From an uncultured Pirellulales bacterium (GTDB lineage: Bacteria; Planctomycetota; Planctomycetia; Pirellulales; Lacipirellulaceae): a stretch of DNA of 7,606 bases. Positions 1 through 6,331 of the stretch are shown here, one piece after another. The stretch spans positions 1 to 7,606 of the forward strand of contig CAMYJY010000092.1 in assembly GCA_947258835.1 (NCBI GenBank), in the 5' to 3' direction. How positions within the stretch are numbered: the stretch's first letter is position 1; each line of letters starts with the position of its first letter. The notes beneath the pieces are model-generated. The model was not told where the DNA came from and did no database searches. It saw nothing but the letters and a program-made list of their open reading frames with translations. The position numbers and the translations under genes are program-made.

Positions 1-1
1 G

Positions 2-1306
2 CTGGCCTCGATCACGGCGATTGTGGCCGAAATCGATCGGAAACTGACCGAGCAAATCAACAAAATCATCCACCACGCAGATTACCAAAAGTTGGAAAGC
101 GGCTGGCGGGGGCTGCACTATTTGGTCAACAACACCGAAACGGATGAGATGCTCAAAATCCGCGTGCTCAATATCTCCAAGAAAGAGCTGGGCAAGACCC
201 TGAAGAAATTCAAGGGCACGGCTTGGGACCAGAGCCCGATCTTTAAAAAGCTCTACGAAGAGGAGTTTGGGCAATTTGGTGGCGAGCCCTACGGCTGTTT
301 GGTAGGAGACTATCATTTTGACCACAGCCCACCGGATGTTGAACTCTTAAATGGCATGGCCGAGGTGGCCGCCGCGGCCCACGCGCCCTTCATCGCTGGG
401 GCCGACCCCGGGCTGATGCAGATGGAGTCCTGGCAAGAACTGAGCAATCCGCGCGACCTGACCAAGATCTTTCAGACCCCGGAGTACGCCGGCTGGCGTT
501 CCCTACGGGAATCGGAAGATTCACGTTACCTGGCCTTGGCCATGCCCAGATTCCTGGCCCGGCTCCCCTACGGTGCCAAGACCGATCCGGTCGAGGCCTT
601 CGACTTCGAGGAAGATGTCGAAGGGGCCGATCATATCAACTACGCCTGGGCCAATTCCTCCTATGCCATGGCGACCAATATCACCAGGGCCTTCAAGATG
701 TACGGTTGGTGCACTGCCATCCGGGGTATCGAATCAGGCGGGGCCGTGGAGGGGCTACCCACCCATACCTTCCCCACCGACGATGGCGGCGTGGATATGA
801 AATGCCCCACCGAGATTGCCATTAGCGATCGCCGCGAAGCGGAACTGGCCAAGAATGGCTTCATGCCGCTGATTCACAAGAAAAACAGTGATTTTGCCGC
901 CTTTATTGGGGCCCAATCGTTGCAAAAACCTCAGGAATACGAAGATCCCGACGCCACGGCCAATGCCAATCTGGCGGCCCGGCTGCCCTACTTGTTCGCC
1001 ACCTGTCGCTTTGCCCACTACCTCAAATGCATGGTGCGGGACAAAATTGGTTCGTTCAAGGAGCGGGACGACGTCCAAGTCTGGTTACAAAATTGGATCA
1101 ACCAATACATCGAGCCGAATCCCAGCACCGCCACGGAGGCGGATAAGGCGCAGCGGCCACTGGCGGCGGCCGAGGTCGTGGTGGACGAGGATGAGAGCAA
1201 TCCGGGGTATTACAGTTCCAAGTTTTTCCTGCGTCCGCATTACCAGCTGGAGGGGCTTACGGTTTCACTCCGGTTAACTTCCAAGCTGCCATCGGCCAAG
1301 GAATAA
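2..1306 (+). CDS. tssC: T6SS contractile sheath large subunit TssC (VipB/ImpC/EvpB family), 5'-truncated by window edge
   Basis: TssC pairs with TssB to build the cytoplasmic contractile sheath that drives the Hcp tube out of the cell. The frame is open to the window edge (codon 1 at base 2), giving 434 visible residues. The family is usually about 490-500 residues, so roughly 60 N-terminal residues lie outside. The GTG at 23 is internal, because the residues before it (LASITAIVAEID) already match the family. Recognisable family blocks are WRGLHYLV (visible residues 35-42), FLARLPYG (184-191), the central NSSYAMATNITRAF and RGIESGGAVEGLPTH segments, and the conserved C-terminal end with FFLRPHYQLEGLTVSLRL (408 on). 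The C-terminal part forms the outer sheath layer with the ClpV-recycled TssB. It ends in TAA, then a 384-base gap before hcp. tssB should lie immediately upstream. The assignment is very secure. Confidence 0.96.
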   Translation: MASITAIVAEIDRKLTEQINKIIHHADYQKLESGWRGLHYLVNNTETDEMLKIRVLNISKKELGKTLKKFKGTAWDQSPIFKKLYEEEFGQFGGEPYGCLVGDYHFDHSPPDVELLNGMAEVAAAAHAPFIAGADPGLMQMESWQELSNPRDLTKIFQTPEYAGWRSLRESEDSRYLALAMPRFLARLPYGAKTDPVEAFDFEEDVEGADHINYAWANSSYAMATNITRAFKMYGWCTAIRGIESGGAVEGLPTHTFPTDDGGVDMKCPTEIAISDRREAELAKNGFMPLIHKKNSDFAAFIGAQSLQKPQEYEDPDATANANLAARLPYLFATCRFAHYLKCMVRDKIGSFKERDDVQVWLQNWINQYIEPNPSTATEADKAQRPLAAAEVVVDEDESNPGYYSSKFFLRPHYQLEGLTVSLRLTSKLPSAKE

Positions 1307-1690
1307 AAGAAGGAGTAGAAGAGTCCGTAGTTCCAAATTTAACCAATGAGGCCGACCCGGCCAAAAGCGTTAGCTGCCAAAAGCGCCGGTTCCCGGGCGG
1401 CTTATCGCCCCAGCCCCTGGTAAGAACGGGGGGTCGATTGGCATGTGAAAGGGAGGCTGGTTGGGATCACACCAGGACGGATCTTCACGATCGACTTTTG
1501 GTGCAAATCAATTTACTTCTGCCAGAGCGGCCTCCGGCCGTTTTTGCAGAAACTGCAGAGTTAAGTTAAGAAGTGTTCAGTTCGCAATTTTGCTGTAGAA
1601 TAATGACGTAACGCCACAGCACAGGCGGTGATACGTCTTTTGTTTAATCAGTCAACGTCGTAAAACTTATTTCGTGAAAGGGACAAGCAA
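1307..1690. other. Long intergenic region between tssC and hcp (384 bases)
   Basis: No convincing gene is present. The first part (about 1351-1440) is GC-rich and holds a 10-base direct repeat, GCCAAAAGCG, at 1360-1369 and 1376-1385, and a small palindrome with arms GGGCG (1395-1399) and CGCCC (1406-1410). A terminator-like hairpin lies at 1524-1544, with a second short hairpin right behind it (TGCAG 1545-1549, CTGCA 1553-1557). The remainder to hcp is AT-rich and looks like a leader. A weak -10-like TAGAAT is at 1596-1601, without a good -35 box or a clear sigma-54 site. The arrangement suggests separate transcription of hcp; this is inference. Confidence 0.6.
1524..1545 (+). terminator. Candidate intrinsic terminator after tssC
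   Basis: The arms CGGCC (1528-1532) and GGCCG (1536-1540) enclose a three-base loop and are followed by five T (1541-1545). The stem can be lengthened by A-T and G-T pairs using AGAG (1524-1527) with TTTT (1541-1544). It lies about 220 bases after the tssC stop and about 145 bases before hcp, so it could end the upstream transcript or attenuate read-through into hcp. The GC stem is short, so strength is uncertain. Confidence 0.45.
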
Positions 1691-2227
1691 ATGGCCATTT
1701 ATGTCAAAATTCCAGGTGTTCCAGGCGACTGCAAAGCGCAGGGCTATGACAGTGGGGCCTATTTCGTGGCTGATAGTTTTAGCTTCGGAGTGGAGCGGGA
1801 AATGAAGGAAAGTGGTGAGAAGGGCGGCACCGCCGATATCAATGTGGGTGTTGGTGAGCTGCAAGAGTGCTCCGTGAGCAAGAGTATGGATTCCTCTTCC
1901 GCCACGCTGGCCCAGTTTGCCATCAATGGGAACTCCTGCGGGACCGCCGAAATTGACTTTGTCGAGGTCGGTGCCGGTGGCACCGATGGCAAGCCCATGT
2001 GTTATTTGCGTTACAAGTTGGATCGCTGTTTCATCAAGAGTTGGTCCACTTCGGGAGACGCGGATGACCGTCCCACCGAGGAAGTCGCGTTCTACTACAA
2101 CAAGATTGCTTTCCAATACATGAGCACCGAGGACGGCAAGGTCTTCAAGCAGGCGGGCACCATGGCTTGGGACAACGTGAAAAACATCAAATGGGACAGC
2201 CACGGAATTTCGCTGAAGGCAGGCTAG
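1691..2227 (+). CDS. hcp: T6SS inner tube protein Hcp (canonical copy)
   Basis: Hcp forms hexameric rings that stack into the tube inside the TssBC sheath; it is secreted and can carry effectors. The 178-residue product fits the family (about 160-175 residues). It begins MAIYVKIPGVPG and has the usual order: first strand and GYD turn (18-20), the FVADSFSFGVER segment (25-36), the SVSKSMDSSSATL segment (61-73), the later beta strands around CYLRYKLDRCFIKSW (104-118), the DDRPTEEVAFYYNKI segment (125-139) and a C-terminal W-D-x-x-K-N-x-x-W ending (160-168). The ATG is preceded by AAAGGGA at 1677-1683, a good ribosome binding site and the best in the window. Five cysteines (14, 60, 83, 104, 113) are many for an Hcp. 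It is set apart from tssC by a long gap, consistent with high, independent expression, and is followed 63 bases later by a second hcp-like gene. Confidence 0.96.
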   Translation: MAIYVKIPGVPGDCKAQGYDSGAYFVADSFSFGVEREMKESGEKGGTADINVGVGELQECSVSKSMDSSSATLAQFAINGNSCGTAEIDFVEVGAGGTDGKPMCYLRYKLDRCFIKSWSTSGDADDRPTEEVAFYYNKIAFQYMSTEDGKVFKQAGTMAWDNVKNIKWDSHGISLKAG

Positions 2228-2290
2228 TCCTGAGGAGATTCCAGGCTCGGGTTTGGTGGCGTTTGCTAACCGTGGTAGTCGGTGTTATCG

Positions 2291-2887
2291 ATGATCGTCG
2301 TTCGTATTACCAACGTACAGGGTAGCTGCGCCGTCGCGGGTTATGACAGTTACTTTCCCGCGGAGGCGCTACTCCTGGGGTTCGGTGGCAGCACCAAGAG
2401 CAGCGAGAGGAAACAGCCGATCGCCAGCCTGAGTGCGGCTGCCGGCAGGAGCAACGCGTCGCCCTCCGTCATCGGTGCAGAAGTGGCCCCACCAAGTCAC
2501 TTCCGGGATAGCGAGGCTGGGTTTACGGAGCTCAGCATCCACAAGCAAGTCGACACGGCAACCTGCGACCTGATGCTGTGGGCCATGAAACACCGCAGCA
2601 AAACACGGGCCAGCGACTCGCCGCTGACTGCCGACGTGGCATTTTTACACGTGACGGGTGATTCGACGAAGGCGTCCCTGCAGATTAAAGTGGGGAATGT
2701 ATTGGTTAAAAATTGGGGCCTGGAATCCTACGAAGACGGTCGACCAAAAGAGTCCTTAAGCCTGTGGTTCGATCAAGTTGCCCTCAAGTACCTGCCGACA
2801 AAAGACGGCAAAGTTGTCGGACCTGCGATCGAGAAGGGCTGGGACCAGAAGAAAAACACGGACTGGAAAGTCTCTTTTCCGAAGTAG
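2291..2887 (+). CDS. Divergent second Hcp-family protein with an enlarged loop
   Basis: This 198-residue protein has the Hcp plan but is clearly diverged from its neighbour. Shared landmarks are the start MIVVRITNVQG, the GYDS turn (17-20), the FTELSIHKQVDTAT segment (78-91, matching LQECSVSKSMDSSS in the first Hcp), LQIKVGNVLVKNW (130-142), YEDGRPKESLSLWFDQVALKY (147-167) and the C-terminal W-D-x-K-K-N-x-x-W (184-192). Between the conserved F22 and T79 there are 56 residues, against 32 in the first Hcp, so about 24 are inserted. This Ser/Ala/Pro-rich stretch (about 33-77) sits where Hcp proteins have the loop used in ring stacking. ATG 2291 is chosen over GTG 2282 because it aligns with the family N-terminus; a TAG at 2276-2278 rules out starts further up. 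The ribosome site is weak (GGTG at 2281-2284). It may be a minor tube subunit, a tube cap or adaptor, or an effector carrier; none of these can be decided here. The Hcp fold is likely, the role is not known. Confidence 0.88.
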   Translation: MIVVRITNVQGSCAVAGYDSYFPAEALLLGFGGSTKSSERKQPIASLSAAAGRSNASPSVIGAEVAPPSHFRDSEAGFTELSIHKQVDTATCDLMLWAMKHRSKTRASDSPLTADVAFLHVTGDSTKASLQIKVGNVLVKNWGLESYEDGRPKESLSLWFDQVALKYLPTKDGKVVGPAIEKGWDQKKNTDWKVSFPK

Positions 2888-2929
2888 CTGCCGTTCTTCC
2901 AACAACTGCACATTACAGGACCAGCAACC

Positions 2930-3763
2930 ATGTCGGCGGTCGAATCGCTTCGCAGCGGAGACTTAGAGGCCGCGCTCTCTCATCTCAAAGAGGATGTCCG
3001 CAGCGCCCCCGAAGACCCGCGTCACCGCGTTTTTTTGTTCCAGCTGCAATCGGTGTTGGGCGATTGGAAACGGGCTTTAACCCAGCTGAACGTCGCCCGC
3101 GATTTGGACCCGGCCGCCCTGCCCATGGCCCAAACCTACCAAGAGGTCTTGCGGTGCGAGGTGTTTCGTCAGCAGGTCTTTGCTGGGCAACGGGCGCCGC
3201 TGATATTCGGTGAGCCGCAGGCCTGGGTGGCCCAGTTGGTGGAGGCGTTGCGGCACACGGCCGACGGACAGCACGCGGCAGCCGACGCCCTGCGGGCACA
3301 GGCCTTTGCCGAAGCTCCCGCCACGCCCGGCCAGCTGTTTGCCCGGGGCAGCACCGCGGACGCAGAACCCACTGAATTTGCTTGGATTGCCGATGCGGAT
3401 ACCCGTCTCGGCCCCCTGCTGGAGGCCATCGTCAACGGCAAGTATTACTGGGTGCCGTTTACCTGCATCCAGTCGCTGACTCTCGATGACCCGACCGACC
3501 TGCGGGACGTTGTCTGGATGCCGGCCACGTTTACCTGGACCAACGGAGGCGAGGCGGTGGGCATGGTGCCTACCCGATATGCCGGCACCGAGTTGGTCGA
3601 GCCCGGCAATGACGACCACAACCAACTCAAGCTGGCCCGTCGGACCTCGTGGTCCCAACCCACCACCGAGACCTGCCTGGGCCTGGGGCAGCGGGTCTTG
3701 GCCACCGACACGACCGATTTTGCCTTACTGGATATCTGCCGCTTGGAAATGGGGCCGTCCTAA
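2930..3763 (+). CDS. tagJ: T6SS accessory protein TagJ/ImpE (HsiE1 family)
   Basis: TagJ is an accessory cytoplasmic protein found only in some T6SS classes. In P. aeruginosa HsiE1 binds the N-terminus of the small sheath protein TssB and is thought to influence sheath recycling together with ClpV. The 277 residues match the family length. Residues about 1-75 are helical and TPR-like (ALSHLKEDVRSAPEDPRHRVFLFQLQ is split between two helices, then GDWKRALTQLNVARDLDP at 44-61). The C-terminal ImpE signature is clear: EFAWIADADTRLGPLLEAIV (149-168), NGKYYWVPF (169-177), PTDLRDVVWMPATFTW (188-203) and VPTRYAGTE (213-221). An AGGA at 2917-2920 is properly spaced from the ATG. The gene lies 42 bases after the second hcp-like gene and only six bases before tssE, so it is probably co-transcribed with tssE. 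TagJ presence places the system with H1-like classes, in which TagJ goes with a particular TssB/ClpV type. Confidence 0.93.
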   Translation: MSAVESLRSGDLEAALSHLKEDVRSAPEDPRHRVFLFQLQSVLGDWKRALTQLNVARDLDPAALPMAQTYQEVLRCEVFRQQVFAGQRAPLIFGEPQAWVAQLVEALRHTADGQHAAADALRAQAFAEAPATPGQLFARGSTADAEPTEFAWIADADTRLGPLLEAIVNGKYYWVPFTCIQSLTLDDPTDLRDVVWMPATFTWTNGGEAVGMVPTRYAGTELVEPGNDDHNQLKLARRTSWSQPTTETCLGLGQRVLATDTTDFALLDICRLEMGPS

Positions 3764-3769
3764 GCGCCC

Positions 3770-4270
3770 ATGAGTGAACTGCCCCCACAAGAACGCCTCC
3801 AGCCTTCCCTGTTAGATCGTTTGCGCGATGATCAGCCGCGGAGCAAGCTGGAATCCCGCGACCGCCGGGTGCTCTCGCTCAACGAGCTGCGCGACTGTGT
3901 GGTGCGTGATCTGGGTGTGCTGTTAAACACGGACGACGGTCAGTCGATTGCGGACATGGAATCCTATCCCCACACCGCGCACTCGGTGCTGAATTTCGGT
4001 ATCCCCACGTTATCAGGAACCACGGCCTCGGGCGTCGATGTGACGGACATCGAGGCCGCAGTACGCGACGCCATCCGTAAGTTCGAACCACGACTCAGCC
4101 CCGAAACGCTGCAAGTACGCGCGGTCTTGTCCGACGTGGACATGAATCAGAATACGTTAATTTTTGACATCGATGGAGAAATGTGGGCGGACCCGCTTCC
4201 CATTCAGCTCTATCTGCAAACCGAAGTGGATCTGGACACGGGCAAAGTTCAGGTAAAGCAAGTGGGGTAG
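3770..4270 (+). CDS. tssE: T6SS baseplate subunit TssE (gp25-like)
   Basis: TssE is homologous to the phage T4 baseplate protein gp25 and links the TssF-TssG wedge to the first sheath ring. The 166-residue product has the family pattern: the N-terminal LQPSLLDRLRDD (10-21), ESRDRRVLSLNELRDCVVRDL (28-48), the LLNT motif (51-54), the VLNFGIPTLSG segment (73-83) and the key KFEPRLSPETLQV (104-116), in which the E-P-R triad of the gp25 fold is intact. A final strand pair ends around LIFDIDGEMW (130-139). The ATG overlaps no gene and sits six bases behind the tagJ stop without a clear Shine-Dalgarno, which suggests translational coupling to tagJ. A 180-base gap with an inverted repeat separates it from tssF; in many clusters tssE and tssF are almost adjacent. 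Confidence 0.93.
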   Translation: MSELPPQERLQPSLLDRLRDDQPRSKLESRDRRVLSLNELRDCVVRDLGVLLNTDDGQSIADMESYPHTAHSVLNFGIPTLSGTTASGVDVTDIEAAVRDAIRKFEPRLSPETLQVRAVLSDVDMNQNTLIFDIDGEMWADPLPIQLYLQTEVDLDTGKVQVKQVG

Positions 4271-4450
4271 TGCAATTCTCAAACTAAAAACAACGCCTCC
4301 ATGAAGCCGGTAAAGCCTGCCCCCCCAGGCATACTTCCGGCTGCCTGGCGACTTGAAATCAACAGTGGCCGTGGGGCTTGTTTGGGCAGGCTTTTCCGGC
4401 CCCCATCGGCCTGCACGGGGCACAGCACTTTTCACCTAAAGTAAAAACCT
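4271..4450. other. Intergenic region between tssE and tssF (180 bases), palindrome-rich
   Basis: No gene is seen. The gap carries a long inverted repeat (4306-4322 with 4384-4400) and a nested perfect 7-base stem, CCAGGCA (4325-4331) with TGCCTGG (4342-4348). A further, competing pairing joins GGCCGTGGGG (4367-4376) with CCCCATCGGCC (4401-4411), with one bulged base. After about 4420 the sequence is A-rich up to the tssF start. No T-run follows the structure, so it is not a typical intrinsic terminator. Confidence 0.6.
4306..4400. repeat. 17-base inverted repeat before tssF
   Basis: The left arm GCCGGTAAAGCCTGCCC (4306-4322) and the right arm GGGCAGGCTTTTCCGGC (4384-4400) are reverse complements at 16 of 17 positions (mismatch 4311 against 4395). 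They flank 61 bases containing a second 7-base stem, so the RNA could fold as a branched structure. The left-arm unit also occurs once more after tssG (7511-7531). It looks like an extragenic palindromic element in the tssE-tssF gap; its effect on transcript stability or read-through is unknown. Confidence 0.75.
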
Positions 4451-6331
4451 ATGGATCCACGCTTACTGCGATATTACGAGAATGAGCTCCGCCATGTCCG
4501 CGAGATGGGTAGCGAGTTCGCGGAAGAATTCCCCAAAATTGCCGGGCGTTTGGGATTGGATGGTTTCGCCTGCGCCGATCCTTACGTCGAACGGCTCTTT
4601 GAGGGGTTTGCTTTTATGGCGGCCCGCGTCCAACTGAAAATGGACGCCGAGTTCCCGCAGCTGGTGCAGCACCTGCTGGAGATGGTCTATCCGCACCTGT
4701 TGGCACCGCTGCCTTCGATGGCGGTCGTGCAGTTGCAACCGGACATGAGCTCCGGCTCGGTAAATGACGGCTTCCGGGTGCCACGGCATACCACGCTGCG
4801 AAGTCTCATCGGCCCCAATGAGCAGACGGCCTGTCAGTATCGCACGGCCCATGACGTCACCCTCTGGCCCGTGGAAGTCAGCGACGTCAACTACTTTAGT
4901 CGGGATACCGCGTCCATCGAGCTCCCCGAGAACCTGCGCGACACGGAGGCGGGGCTGCGGGTGCGGCTACGCGTCGCCCCCGGGAAAAAACTCAGCAAGC
5001 TGCCCATCGATCGCCTGCCTTTTTATTTGCGGGGGCGTGAGGATTTGCCCGTGCGGCTGTACGAGCAGTGTTTTGCCAATCTGGTCGGCGTCTTGGTACG
5101 TCCGGTGGGCCAGGGCCCCGCCCGCTGGCAAAAGGTGATGGGACCGCAGCAGGTGCAGCGGGTGGGATTTGACGAAGACCAGTCCCTCCTGCCCTACAGC
5201 CTGGCTTCTTTTCAAGGGTATCGTCTGCTGCGCGAGTATTTTGCGTTTCATCATCGGTTTCTGTTTGTCGAGTTGACCGACTTGCGGCAGTATTTCCAGC
5301 ACTGCACCGAGGACGAAATTGAGTTCATTTTCCTGTTCAACCGGGCAGACAGCGATCTGTCCCGGGTCGTCGACAAGCGTTATGTAGCGCTCTACTGCGC
5401 ACCGGCAATCAACCTGTATCCGCTCCGCGCCGACGCGGTCCACATCGACAATCGGCAGTCGGAGCACCACATCGTACCGGACCGCACACGGCCCATGGAT
5501 TTGGAGGTCTATCAGCTGAACCGTGTCGTGGGGATGGGGGTGAATGCCGATCAGCAGCAGGAGTTTTTACCGTTTTATGCTCTCCACGATCAGTCCGGAG
5601 CCGGCGCGCGGGCCTACTACGCACAGCGACGCATGCCGCGCGTGCTGACGAGCAAACAACGCCAACATGGCCTGCGGACCAACTACGTAGGCAGTGAACT
5701 CTTTGTCTCGCTGGTGGATGCGGAACAGGCGCCCTACCAGGGAGACATCCAGATTTTGACGGCGGAAGTCCTCTGCACCAATCGGGACCTGCCGCTGCAG
5801 ATGCCTGTGGGCATTGGCGAGACCGATTTTACCTTGGAGATCGGGGCGCCGGTCACTTCGATTCGCTGCGTGACCGGCCCGACCGCTCCCCGGCCCTCCC
5901 TGGCCCATGTTTCCGGAGACATGACCTGGAAACTGATTAGCCACTTGTCCCTGAATTACCTGTCGATCACGGACAATGATCAGCACACGGGGGCGGCGGC
6001 GCTCCGCGAACTGCTCAGCCTGTACTGCAATTCGGGCGTGCCCGCCATCGAGAAGCAAATTGAAGGGATCCGTCATGTCCAATCCCAACCGATTATCCGC
6101 CCCTTGCCCACCACCGGTCCGCTAACCTTCGGTCGGGGACTGGAAGTCAGCGTGACCGCGGATGAGGAGGCCTTTGAAGGGGTCGGGGTGTACCTGCTGG
6201 GGGCGGTGCTGGAAGAGTTTTTTGCCCGTTATGTTTCTATCAACTCCTTCACAGAAACCGTTTTGCGCACACAACAACGGCATGAGGTGGCCCGATGGCC
6301 GATGCGATACGGAAAACGCCAGATTCTGTAG
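4451..6331 (+). CDS. tssF: T6SS baseplate subunit TssF (VasA/ImpG family)
   Basis: TssF forms, as two copies with one TssG, the wedge of the T6SS baseplate in the cytoplasm; the baseplate docks on the membrane complex and starts sheath and tube assembly. The 626 residues match the family (about 580-630). The N-terminus is diagnostic: MDPRLLRYYENELRHVREMG (1-20), SEFAEEFPKIAGRLGL, DPYVERLFEGFAFMAARVQL (43-62) and FPQLVQHLLEMVYPHLLAPLPS (68-89). The middle and C-terminal parts keep family patterns such as the EDEIEFIFLFNR strand and the WKLISHLSLNYLSI segment. The ATG at 4451 fits the conserved start exactly, although only a weak purine-rich stretch (TAAAG, 4436-4440) precedes it. It follows a repeat-bearing gap after tssE and its last 37 bases overlap tssG. 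No frameshift or truncation is seen. Confidence 0.97.
   Translation: MDPRLLRYYENELRHVREMGSEFAEEFPKIAGRLGLDGFACADPYVERLFEGFAFMAARVQLKMDAEFPQLVQHLLEMVYPHLLAPLPSMAVVQLQPDMSSGSVNDGFRVPRHTTLRSLIGPNEQTACQYRTAHDVTLWPVEVSDVNYFSRDTASIELPENLRDTEAGLRVRLRVAPGKKLSKLPIDRLPFYLRGREDLPVRLYEQCFANLVGVLVRPVGQGPARWQKVMGPQQVQRVGFDEDQSLLPYSLASFQGYRLLREYFAFHHRFLFVELTDLRQYFQHCTEDEIEFIFLFNRADSDLSRVVDKRYVALYCAPAINLYPLRADAVHIDNRQSEHHIVPDRTRPMDLEVYQLNRVVGMGVNADQQQEFLPFYALHDQSGAGARAYYAQRRMPRVLTSKQRQHGLRTNYVGSELFVSLVDAEQAPYQGDIQILTAEVLCTNRDLPLQMPVGIGETDFTLEIGAPVTSIRCVTGPTAPRPSLAHVSGDMTWKLISHLSLNYLSITDNDQHTGAAALRELLSLYCNSGVPAIEKQIEGIRHVQSQPIIRPLPTTGPLTFGRGLEVSVTADEEAFEGVGVYLLGAVLEEFFARYVSINSFTETVLRTQQRHEVARWPMRYGKRQIL

Noticed and set aside
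23..25. GTG as the start of tssC
   Set aside because: The frame is open upstream to the window edge and the preceding residues fit TssC, so the gene is simply cut by the window.
1346..1423. Small open frame of 25 codons after tssC (starts MRPTRPKAL)
   Set aside because: It has no ribosome site at a usable distance (AAGGAG at 1310-1315 is about 30 bases away), an Arg/Ala/Pro-rich product typical of chance frames in GC-rich DNA, and it runs through palindromic sequence.
1667..2203. Long reverse-strand frame opposite hcp
   Set aside because: It is a shadow of hcp. The + strand product is an unmistakable Hcp with a good ribosome site.
2282..2284. GTG as the start of the second hcp-like gene
   Set aside because: ATG 2291 aligns with the family N-terminus, and the three extra residues have no counterpart in Hcp proteins. 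It remains possible but is less likely.
2713..3213. 166-residue + strand frame bridging the second hcp-like gene and tagJ
   Set aside because: It overlaps two well-supported genes in another frame and has an Arg/Pro/Gly-rich product without recognisable features.
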